This document shows positions 57,688 through 64,000 of a stretch of DNA of 64,000 bases, one piece after another (within the stretch, counting starts at the first letter, position 1; every line of letters starts with the position of its first letter). Under the pieces are notes generated by a model that made no database searches, had not been told where the DNA came from, and saw nothing but the letters and a program-made list of their open reading frames with translations. The position numbers and the translations under genes were made by a program. The DNA is taken from NCBI RefSeq assembly GCF_000716535.1, contig NZ_JNWV01000011.1, positions 1-64,000 on the forward strand. The letters run 5' to 3'. Origin of the DNA: Streptomyces flaveolus. GTDB lineage: Bacteria; Actinomycetota; Actinomycetes; Streptomycetales; Streptomycetaceae.

Positions 57688-58719
57688 TCACGTCGAGTCG
57701 CGCTTGACCAGCTCCGTCGGCAGGATCACCGCCGCCGGGTCCTCACCGCCGATCTGGGCGAGCAGCACCCGCACCATCTCGTTGCTGATCCGGTCCCACG
57801 GCTGCCGGATGGTGGTGAGCGCCGGGGTGGCGGCGGTCGCCGCCGGCGAGTCGTCGAAACCGCCGACGGCGATGTCCTCCGGGACCCGCTTCCCGGCCCG
57901 GTGCAGGGCCGCCAGCACCCCCTGCGCCATCAGGTCGGAGGCGACGAACACGGCGTCCATGTCCGGCGCCTGCGCCAGCAGCCGCTCCGCGCCCGCCTCA
58001 CCGCTGGCCCGGCTGTAGTCGCCGGAGACGACGAGCCGCTCGTCGGCCGCGATGCCCGCCTCGGCGAGCACCTCCCGGTACCCGGCGAGCCGCTCCACAC
58101 CGCCCGGGGTGTCCAGCGGACCGGTGACCACCCCGATCCGGCGCCGGCCCAGCGACAGCAGATGCCGGACCATGTCCCGGGCGCCGTCCCGGTCGTCGGC
58201 GGCCACGTAACTCACCTTCGAGCCGAGCCCGATCGGCTTGCCGCAGGCCACCAGCGGCACGCCCGCCTCCCGCAGTTCCTCGGCGACCGGATCGCCGGAG
58301 TGACTGGAGACCAGCAGCACCCCGTCGACGTGCCCGGCGGTGATGTACCGCGTGATGCGCCGCCGTTCGTCCTCGGTGCCCGCCAGCATCAGCAGCAGCG
58401 GGACGTCGTGCGCGGCCAGCGCCTGGGTGCAGCCGCGCAGCAGGACATTGAAGTTGGGGTCCTCGAAGAACCGCTCCTGCGGCTCGGTCAGCAGGAAGCC
58501 CACCGAGTCGGAACGACCCGTGATCAGCGAACGGGCGTGCCGGTTCACGACGTACCCGGTCTTGCGGATGGCGGCGTTGACCGCCTCCTGGGCGGCGGGG
58601 CTGACGTAGTGGCCGCCGTTGAGCACACGCGAGACGGTGCCGCGCGAGACGCCTGCCTCGCGCGCCACGTCGTGGATCGTCGGCGGTCTGCGCCGGCCCC
58701 CCGTATTGCTCATGGTCAT
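57688..58719 (-). CDS. LacI family transcriptional repressor of the sugar island
   Basis: A 343-residue LacI/GalR protein. The HTH is PTIHDVAREAGVSRGTVSRVLNGGHYVSP in part, followed by a hinge helix with RKTGYVVNRHARSL. The periplasmic-binding-like core has DSVGFLLTEPQ, DGVLLVSSH, GVVTGPLDTPG and VGGFDDSPAA. It is the last gene of the minus-strand sugar operon, and its ATG overlaps the permease stop (ATGA). Three matching operators upstream of the operon imply autoregulation. The inducer should be a galactoside. Confidence 0.93.
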   Translation of the reverse strand: MTMSNTGGRRRPPTIHDVAREAGVSRGTVSRVLNGGHYVSPAAQEAVNAAIRKTGYVVNRHARSLITGRSDSVGFLLTEPQERFFEDPNFNVLLRGCTQALAAHDVPLLLMLAGTEDERRRITRYITAGHVDGVLLVSSHSGDPVAEELREAGVPLVACGKPIGLGSKVSYVAADDRDGARDMVRHLLSLGRRRIGVVTGPLDTPGGVERLAGYREVLAEAGIAADERLVVSGDYSRASGEAGAERLLAQAPDMDAVFVASDLMAQGVLAALHRAGKRVPEDIAVGGFDDSPAATAATPALTTIRQPWDRISNEMVRVLLAQIGGEDPAAVILPTELVKRDST

Positions 58720-59645
58720 GACTTTACGGCCCCGGACAGCAGATCGAGGCTCCAGAAGCGCTGGATGACCAGGAAGAGGGCGATCAGCGGGAGCACCGCG
58801 AGGAACGCGCCCGTGATCACCAGGGTGTACAGCGCGGGTGTGTTCGCGCCCTGCTCCAGCAGCGTGTACAGCCCCAGCGTGAGCGGGAACCTCTCGTCGT
58901 CGCTGAGCATGATGTACGGCAGCAGGAAGTTGTTCCAGATCGCGACGAACTGGAACAGGAACACGGTGACCATGCCGGGGATCATCATCGGCAGCGCGAC
59001 CCGGGTGAAGATCCGCCACTCGCTCGCCCCGTCCATCCGCCCGGCCTCGACCACGTCGGCGGGCACGGCGGCGGACGCGTAGATCCGGGCCAGGTAGACG
59101 CCGTACGGGGAGAGGATCTGGGGCAGCAGCACGGACAGGTAGGAGTCCGTCAGGTCGGCCTTCGCCAGCAGCAGGTACTGCGGAATCGCGAGGATCACCG
59201 GCGGCATCAGGACGCCCGCGAGCAGGACGTTGAACATCGTCTCGCGGCCCTTGAAGCGGTAGGTCGCGAGCGCGTAGCCGCTGAACGCCGAGACGGCGGT
59301 GGACAGCAGGGCGCCGAGACCGGCGTACAGGGCGGAGTTGCCCATCCACTGCCAGTAGATCCCGCCCCGGTAGGCGTTCAGGTCCTTGAGGTTGTCGGCG
59401 AAGCCGGTGCCGGGCAGGAAGGTGAACGTGGAGAACAGTTCGTGCCCGGACTTCGTCGACGCGATCACCACCCAGGCGACCGGGAGCAGCGTGTAGATCG
59501 CGCCGAGCAGCAGTGTGACCGTCGGGATCAGCGCGATCCGGCGGCGCGTGGGGGTCCCCCCGCCGAAGGCAGGGGGAGGGCCCTGCGCGGTACCGGGGGT
59601 GGTGCCGGCGGCCGGGGCCGCCTTGCGGACGGCGAGGGTCCTCAT
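58716..59645 (-). CDS. carbohydrate ABC transporter permease (MalG type)
   Basis: A 309-residue six-helix permease. The EAA loop is EAGRMDGASEWRIFTRVALPMMIPGM in part, the signature site for ATPase docking. Helix 1 is TVTLLLGAIYTLLPVAWVVIAS. A proline/glycine-rich N-terminal extension of about 35 residues precedes it. It overlaps both neighbours by four bases. No ATPase is encoded, so a shared MsiK-type ATPase elsewhere in the genome presumably powers uptake, as is usual in streptomycetes. Confidence 0.93.
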   Translation of the reverse strand: MRTLAVRKAAPAAGTTPGTAQGPPPAFGGGTPTRRRIALIPTVTLLLGAIYTLLPVAWVVIASTKSGHELFSTFTFLPGTGFADNLKDLNAYRGGIYWQWMGNSALYAGLGALLSTAVSAFSGYALATYRFKGRETMFNVLLAGVLMPPVILAIPQYLLLAKADLTDSYLSVLLPQILSPYGVYLARIYASAAVPADVVEAGRMDGASEWRIFTRVALPMMIPGMVTVFLFQFVAIWNNFLLPYIMLSDDERFPLTLGLYTLLEQGANTPALYTLVITGAFLAVLPLIALFLVIQRFWSLDLLSGAVKS

Positions 59646-60568
59646 CCCGCTGCCTCCTGCTTGTTCCGGCGGTTCGCGGCCCGCAGGAAGCCGAACGACA
59701 GCAGCAGCGTGACCACGGCGATCAGCGTGGCCTCGGCCGCCGCCGAGTAGATGTCGTTCCGGCCGAAGGCGTCCTGGTACACCTTCATCAGCGGGCTCCA
59801 GGTCGTGTTGACCGAGTTGGTGAGGGGCTTCAGGGTGGTCGGCTCGTTGAACACCTGGAGCGTCGCGATGATCGAGAAGAAGAAGGTCAGCACCAGCGAG
59901 GGCGCCACCATCGGGATCTTGATCCGCACCGCGACCTGCAACGGGGTGGCGCCGTCCAGCTTGGCCGCCTCGTGGACCTCGGCCGGGATGGACCGCAGCG
60001 AGGTGTAGATGACGATCATGTTGAAGCCGGTGCCGCCCCAGACCGCGATGTTCGACAGGGCGAGGTAGAGCGGACCGCCGTCCAGCAGGTCCGGCTGCGG
60101 CAGGCCCAGCTTGTCGAGCACGAAGTAGAACGGGCTGACGTCCGGCAGGTACAGGAAGCCCCACAGCAGCGCGGCCACCACGCCGGGGATGGCGTACGGC
60201 AGGAAGATCGCGAGCCGGGTGAACGGGGCGAGCCGCACCTTCTCGGAGTCCAGCATCAGCGCGAACAGCAGGGCGAGGCCGAGCATCACCGGGACGACGA
60301 CGCAGCCGTAGCCGAGCACGCGCAGCGCGCCGTGCAGCAACTCGCTGTCCTGGAAGGCCTGGGTGTAGTTCTCGAAGCCCGCCCACACCTCCTTCCGGGC
60401 ACCCGACCCCAGGCCGAGGCCAAAGACGCGCACCTTGCGGAAGCTGAGCCAGACCGCGTAGCCGATGGGCAGCGCGAAGAAGAGGGCGAACAGGATCGTG
60501 GCGGGGAGGAGGAAGCCGTACGGGGCCCCCTTGACCCCGTACGACCTCCGGCTGGTGGAGCTGCTCAC
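59642..60568 (-). CDS. carbohydrate ABC transporter permease (MalF type)
   Basis: A 308-residue six-helix permease. Helix 1 is APYGFLLPATILFALFFALPIGYAVWLSF in part; the EAA loop is EAAKLDGATPLQVAVRIKIPMVAPSL in part. The GTG start at 60568 overlaps the binding-protein stop (GTGA), and its own stop overlaps the MalG start. With MalG it forms the membrane channel of a CUT1-type importer. Confidence 0.93.
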   Translation of the reverse strand: MSSSTSRRSYGVKGAPYGFLLPATILFALFFALPIGYAVWLSFRKVRVFGLGLGSGARKEVWAGFENYTQAFQDSELLHGALRVLGYGCVVVPVMLGLALLFALMLDSEKVRLAPFTRLAIFLPYAIPGVVAALLWGFLYLPDVSPFYFVLDKLGLPQPDLLDGGPLYLALSNIAVWGGTGFNMIVIYTSLRSIPAEVHEAAKLDGATPLQVAVRIKIPMVAPSLVLTFFFSIIATLQVFNEPTTLKPLTNSVNTTWSPLMKVYQDAFGRNDIYSAAAEATLIAVVTLLLSFGFLRAANRRNKQEAAG

Positions 60569-61881
60569 CGAGCGACCTCGAAGCCCTGCTTCTTCATGTC
60601 GGCCACCGTGTCGTCCTGCATCTTCTTCAGGGCGGCGGTGAAGTCCGACTTGTTCTTGGCGGCGGCGCCGAAGGCGTCCTTGAAGGAGGTGTAGGCGACG
60701 TTCACGTTCGGGCCCCACGCGGACGGCGCGGTGGTCTTCGCGATCCCGGCGGCCTTGGTGTAGAAGTCCGCCTGGTTGGAGAAGTACGCCGGCGGGTTGG
60801 AGAAGGCGCCGCTGAGCTGGGCGGAGGTGGAGGCGGGGTAGATGCCGCCCTCCTTCGCCAGCGCGTTCAGGGCGTCGTGGTCGGTGTTCAGCCAGGCCGC
60901 GAACTCGGCGGCGGCCTCCTTGTGCGCGGAGTCGGTGGTGACCGCCGTCGAGGAGCCGCCCCAGCTACCGGTGACATCCTGGTCGGCCGACCACTGGGGG
61001 AGCGGGGCCATGGCCCACTTGCCCTCGGTGTCCGGTGCCGCCGTGGTCAGCGTGCCGGGCGCCCACACGGCACTCACCCAGGCGATCTGCTTGCCGGTGT
61101 TCAGCGCCTTGTTCCAGGCCGGGGTGTACATCGGCTGGTTGTCGATGACGCCCTCCTTGACCAGACCGCCCCAGAACTCGGCGACCTTCCGGGTGGCGGC
61201 GTCGTCGATGCCGACCTTCCACTTGTCGCCGGAGGTGGTCCACCACTTGGCGCCGGCCTGCTGGGCGAGGCCGGCGAAGAGACCGGAGTCGTTGGCGGAG
61301 AAGGTGGTCAGGTCCTTGTCCGGCGCCTTCTTCTTCAGCAGGCGGGCGGTCTCGGCGAACTGCTCCCAGGTGGTGGGGACCTTGAGGCCGTACCGCTTGA
61401 AGAGGTCCTCGCGGTAGTAGAACATCATCGGCCCGATGTCCTGCGGCACCGCGTAGACCGCGTCCGTGCCGAGCGTGGTCTGCTGCCAGACGCCTTCGGC
61501 GAACTTGGTCTTGACGTCGCCGACCTCGTCGGCGATGTCGGCCAGCGCGTCGTTGCTGACCAGCGTCGGCAGCGCCTGGTACTCGGCCTGCACCAGGTCG
61601 GGGGCCTTCTTCGCCTTGTGCGCGGTGAGGATCTTGGTGACCAGTGTGTCGCCGGACGCCTGCTTCTTCACCGTGACGGTGATCCGGTCCTTCTTCCCCG
61701 GCCCCTTGTTCCACAGGTCCACGACCTTGTCCATGCCGGGTGTCCAGGTCCAGTACGTGAGCGAGACGGGACCCGACTCGGCCTTGGTGTCGTCCTCGGA
61801 ACCGCAGGCGGCGAGGGCGGTGGCGCCGAGGGACACGGCGACGGCGGTTGTCACGAGGCGACGGCGCTTCGTGTGCGGCAT
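60565..61881 (-). CDS. extracellular sugar-binding lipoprotein
   Basis: A 438-residue family-1 solute-binding protein. The signal is VTTAVAVSLGATALAAC with the lipobox LAAC (Cys near residue 26). The mature protein begins with a Ser/Glu-rich region and LTYWTWTPGMDKVVDLWN, then DLVQAEYQALPTL, MMFYYREDLFKRYGLKVPTTWEQF, AWVSAVWAPG and GGSSTAVTTDSAHKEAAAEF, all typical of maltose/galactoside-binding proteins. GGAGA precedes ATG. First gene of the operon, it lies directly behind the triple operator region. Confidence 0.93.
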   Translation of the reverse strand: MPHTKRRRLVTTAVAVSLGATALAACGSEDDTKAESGPVSLTYWTWTPGMDKVVDLWNKGPGKKDRITVTVKKQASGDTLVTKILTAHKAKKAPDLVQAEYQALPTLVSNDALADIADEVGDVKTKFAEGVWQQTTLGTDAVYAVPQDIGPMMFYYREDLFKRYGLKVPTTWEQFAETARLLKKKAPDKDLTTFSANDSGLFAGLAQQAGAKWWTTSGDKWKVGIDDAATRKVAEFWGGLVKEGVIDNQPMYTPAWNKALNTGKQIAWVSAVWAPGTLTTAAPDTEGKWAMAPLPQWSADQDVTGSWGGSSTAVTTDSAHKEAAAEFAAWLNTDHDALNALAKEGGIYPASTSAQLSGAFSNPPAYFSNQADFYTKAAGIAKTTAPSAWGPNVNVAYTSFKDAFGAAAKNKSDFTAALKKMQDDTVADMKKQGFEVAR

Positions 61882-61932
61882 GGTTTCTCCCCTGACCTGG
61901 GTCCCCGCCCGCTGCGGGGACCTGCCATGCAG

Positions 61933-62092
61933 ATGTGCACGTTCACATGACCTGGGTGCCCGCAGCTCCGGAGCCCCTGGCATGCTTCTGTGAGCGTTCA
62001 CAGTAGAGAAACATCCCGGACACTTGTCAATGGTTGTTGCTGTGCGGTTATGTTGGGCTCGCACCGCCGAAGATGTGTGTGCACGTTCCCAA
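61933..62092. promoter_or_regulatory. three LacI operators and overlapping divergent promoters
   Basis: Three 16-bp copies of one operator are present: ATGTGCACGTTCACAT (61933-61948), CTGTGAGCGTTCACAG (61988-62003) and GTGTGCACGTTCCCAA (62077-62092), with the central CGTT of LacI-family sites. Minus-strand promoter: TTGACA (plus 62025-62030), 17-base spacer, TCTACT (62002-62007), overlapped by operator 2. Plus-strand candidate: TTGTCA at 62024-62029 and TATGTT at 62049-62054 (19-base spacer). Binding should shut both directions. Confidence 0.8.
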
Positions 62093-62117
62093 ATGATCGA
62101 TTTCCCGGGAGAGATCC

Positions 62118-64000
62118 ATGCCGGACACCAGCCCCAGGGGCCTCACCAGGCTCGCCTTCGGCGGGGACTACAACCCCGAGCAGTGGCCGGAGTCCGTCTG
62201 GCAGGAAGACGTCAGGCTGATGCGCGAGGCCGGCGTCACGATGGTGAGTGTCGGGATCTTCTCCTGGGCGCTGCTGGAGCCGGCGCCCAGGGAGTACGAC
62301 TTCGGCTGGCTCGACCGGGTCATCGGCCTCCTGCACGAGAACGGCATCCGCGTCGACCTCGGAACGCCCACCGTGGTGCCGCCCGCCTGGTTCTACCGGG
62401 CCCACCCCGAGGCCCTGCCGGTCACCGCCGAGGGCGTGCGTTACGAGTTCGGCTCGCGCGGCGCGATCTGTCACAGCAACGCCGACTACCGTGCCGCCGC
62501 CGCGAACATCACCACCCGGCTCGCCGAGCGCTACGGCGACCACCCGGCGCTGGCCCTGTGGCACGTCCACAACGAGTACGGCGTCCCCGTCTCGGCCTGC
62601 TACTGCGAGTCCTGCGCGAACCGGTTCCGCCACTGGCTCGCCGACACCTACGGCAGCGTGGAAGCCGTCAACGAGGCCTGGGGCACGGCCTTCTGGGGCC
62701 AGCGCTACACCGACCTGGCGCAGATCAACCCGCCCCGGGCCACCCCGACCGTCGGCAACCCGGGCCAGGCACTCGACTACAAGCGCTTCGCCGACGCCAC
62801 CATCCGGGAGAACTTCCGCGCCGAGCGGGACATCCTGCACCGCCTCTCACCGGGCGTGCCGGTCACCACCAACTTCATGACCGCGCTCAGCCAGTGCGAC
62901 TCCATGGACTACTGGGCGTGGGGCCGCGAGGTCGACCTCGTCACCAACGACCACTACCTGATCACCGACGGCCGCCGCACCCACGTCAACCTCGCGATGG
63001 CCGCCGACCTCACCCGCTCCGTCGCCGGCGGCGCCCCCTGGCTGCTGCTGGAGCACTCCACCTCGGGCGTCAACTGGCAGCCCCGCAACCCCGCCAAGGC
63101 CCCGGGCCAGATGGCCCGCAACTCCCTCGCGCACGTGGCGCGCGGCTCCGAGGGCGCGATGTTCTTCCAGTGGCGGCAGTCCCGGCGCGGCGCCGAGAAG
63201 TTCCACTCGGCGATGCTGCCGCACGGCGGCACCGACACCCGCGTCTGGCGTGAAGTGGTCGAACTCGGCGCCTCGGTGGGAGCGTTGGACGAGATCCGGG
63301 GCACCCGCACCGAGGCCGACGCGGCCATGCTGTGGGACTGGCAGTCCTGGTGGGCGCAGAACCTCGCCTGGCGCCCCAGCGAGGACCACGACCCGCGCGA
63401 GCGCGCCGACTCCTTCTACGAGGCGCTCTACGACCGTCACCTCACGGTCGACTTCGCCCACCCCGAGGCCGACCTGTCGAGGTACCCCCTGGTCGTCGTG
63501 CCGGCCCTGTACCTGATGACCGAGGCCGCCGGGAACAACGTCCGGGAGTACGTCGAGAACGGCGGCACGCTCGTGGTGTCGTACTTCTCCGGCATCGTGG
63601 ACGAGTACGACGCCGTCCACGAGGGCGCCTACCCGGGTGCGCTGCGCGATGTCCTCGGCCTCACCGTGGAGGAGTTCTCGCCGCTGCTCAAGGACGAGCG
63701 GGTCCGCCTGACCGGCCCGGACGGCTCCGAGCTGACCGGGGACGTGTGGACCGAGTTCGTGGTCCCGCGCGGCGCCGAGACCGTGTGGACCTACGCCGAC
63801 GGGCTCACCGCCGGCCGCCCCGCCGTCACCCGGCACCGGCTCGGCCGGGGCACCGCCTGGTACGTCTCCACCCGCCTCGACGCCCAGGGCCTGGACGCGC
63901 TCGTCGGCTGGGCGGCCGACGACGCCGGTCTCGCTCCGCGCGCCGACCTGCCCCGGGACGTCGAGGTCGTGCGCCGCCACGGCGACTCGGGCACCTACCT
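62118..64000 (+). CDS. beta-galactosidase, GH42 (3' end outside window)
   Basis: 627 codons are open to the window edge. Glycoside hydrolase family 42 is clear: FGGDYNPEQWPESVWQEDVRLM (first part), then the acid/base glutamate in LWHVHNEYG and the nucleophile in WLLLEHSTSGVNWQP in part. The zinc-binding cysteine cluster CYCESCANRF is present. Domain B (trimerisation) begins near residue 390 (DAAMLWDWQSWWAQ). It cleaves beta-galactosides in the cytoplasm after uptake by the neighbouring transporter. The ATG follows GGGAGAGATCC, and operator 3 ends 26 bp upstream. No signal peptide. Confidence 0.93.
   Translation, partial: MPDTSPRGLTRLAFGGDYNPEQWPESVWQEDVRLMREAGVTMVSVGIFSWALLEPAPREYDFGWLDRVIGLLHENGIRVDLGTPTVVPPAWFYRAHPEALPVTAEGVRYEFGSRGAICHSNADYRAAAANITTRLAERYGDHPALALWHVHNEYGVPVSACYCESCANRFRHWLADTYGSVEAVNEAWGTAFWGQRYTDLAQINPPRATPTVGNPGQALDYKRFADATIRENFRAERDILHRLSPGVPVTTNFMTALSQCDSMDYWAWGREVDLVTNDHYLITDGRRTHVNLAMAADLTRSVAGGAPWLLLEHSTSGVNWQPRNPAKAPGQMARNSLAHVARGSEGAMFFQWRQSRRGAEKFHSAMLPHGGTDTRVWREVVELGASVGALDEIRGTRTEADAAMLWDWQSWWAQNLAWRPSEDHDPRERADSFYEALYDRHLTVDFAHPEADLSRYPLVVVPALYLMTEAAGNNVREYVENGGTLVVSYFSGIVDEYDAVHEGAYPGALRDVLGLTVEEFSPLLKDERVRLTGPDGSELTGDVWTEFVVPRGAETVWTYADGLTAGRPAVTRHRLGRGTAWYVSTRLDAQGLDALVGWAADDAGLAPRADLPRDVEVVRRHGDSGTY

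Noticed and set aside
57189..57707. IS630-type transposase remnant
   Set aside because: GLEFIRFMKVLDSVAE looks a little like the segment before the final DDE residue, but no catalytic residues, ends or target duplication were found.
62024..63253. Plus-strand 409-codon frame over the beta-galactosidase region
   Set aside because: The GH42 reading frame starting at 62118 carries all catalytic motifs and continues to the window edge; the other frame is a shadow.

Overview
The window is a GC-rich actinobacterial chromosome segment, almost certainly from a Streptomyces or close relative. Third codon positions are overwhelmingly G/C, GTG starts and 4-base ATGA/GTGA overlaps are common, and the gene families are typical of the genus: twin-arginine PhoX, DUF4232 lipoproteins, HrdB-like sigma sequence, an SpoIIE-type phosphatase paired with a small HATPase, an orphan type II thioesterase and a DUF2795 pair. 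I saw no rRNA, tRNA, CRISPR array, complete transposase or phage genes. The content looks like a conditionally useful accessory or arm region rich in regulators, transporters and small catabolic or biosynthetic cassettes.

Layout. 0-11 kb: tail of a flavin-dependent oxidoreductase and a TPR protein; a HAD phosphatase; a MarR regulator with NmrA-type target and clear TTGA-N4-TCAA operators; a secreted PhoX-like protein; a large XRE/NB-ARC/TPR regulator; AraC and LysR regulators; an MFS exporter. 11-17 kb: an HSL-type esterase starting at TTG, two tandem small alpha/beta hydrolases (one cytoplasmic, one exported), a DUF4232 lipoprotein, a TMEM175-type channel, a decayed LysR gene and an unrecognised small protein. 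17.5-21 kb: a translationally coupled four-gene operon (ABM-type monooxygenase, beta-hydroxyacid-dehydrogenase-like reductase, amidohydrolase, P450). 21-25 kb: a 2Fe-2S ferredoxin-like protein, a catalytically degenerate histidine phosphatase, an MFS protein and a secreted EEP phosphodiesterase. 25.5-28.2 kb: an anti-sigma-type HATPase and a PAS-PAS-GAF-PP2C phosphatase. 28.2-32.7 kb: PEBP protein, a sigma fragment with only regions 3 and 4, and, divergent from it, a fully overlapping cassette NUDIX / NUDIX-APH fusion / NUDIX / PIG-L deacetylase, which is the best candidate here for an undescribed small-molecule pathway. 32.7-35.7 kb: a dehydratase, a DSD1-family aldolase/dehydratase and a DauR/YheO-type regulator whose start codon lies in a striking dyad; this resembles half of the beta-hydroxyaspartate pathway. 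35.7-40.7 kb: thioesterase II, a Gram-negative-type cyclophilin, NAD kinase with a tandem repeat in its leader, a DUF4232 protein, an epoxide-hydrolase-like enzyme and an HxlR regulator. 40.8-45.4 kb: an ECF sigma factor fused through a zinc-finger-like segment and one membrane helix to an extracellular CAP/SCP domain, with a second, freely secreted CAP protein 2 kb away. 45.4-46.4 kb is decayed or non-coding. 46.4-52.4 kb: DUF2795 pair plus a 51-residue acidic protein, NCS1 permease coupled to a cysteine hydrolase, SseB-like protein, orphan PqqB, a 190-bp MITE that supplies the stop codon of a MarR gene, and a VOC protein. 52.4-57.2 kb: an FtsX-like ABC transporter divergent from a histidine kinase/response regulator pair. 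57.7-64 kb: a LacI-controlled sugar island (LacI, two permeases, binding lipoprotein, and a divergent GH42 beta-galactosidase cut by the window edge), with three copies of one operator between the divergent promoters.

All assignments come from reading translations and DNA symmetry by eye. Families are stated with confidence where signature motifs are visible; substrates and pathway roles are inference.
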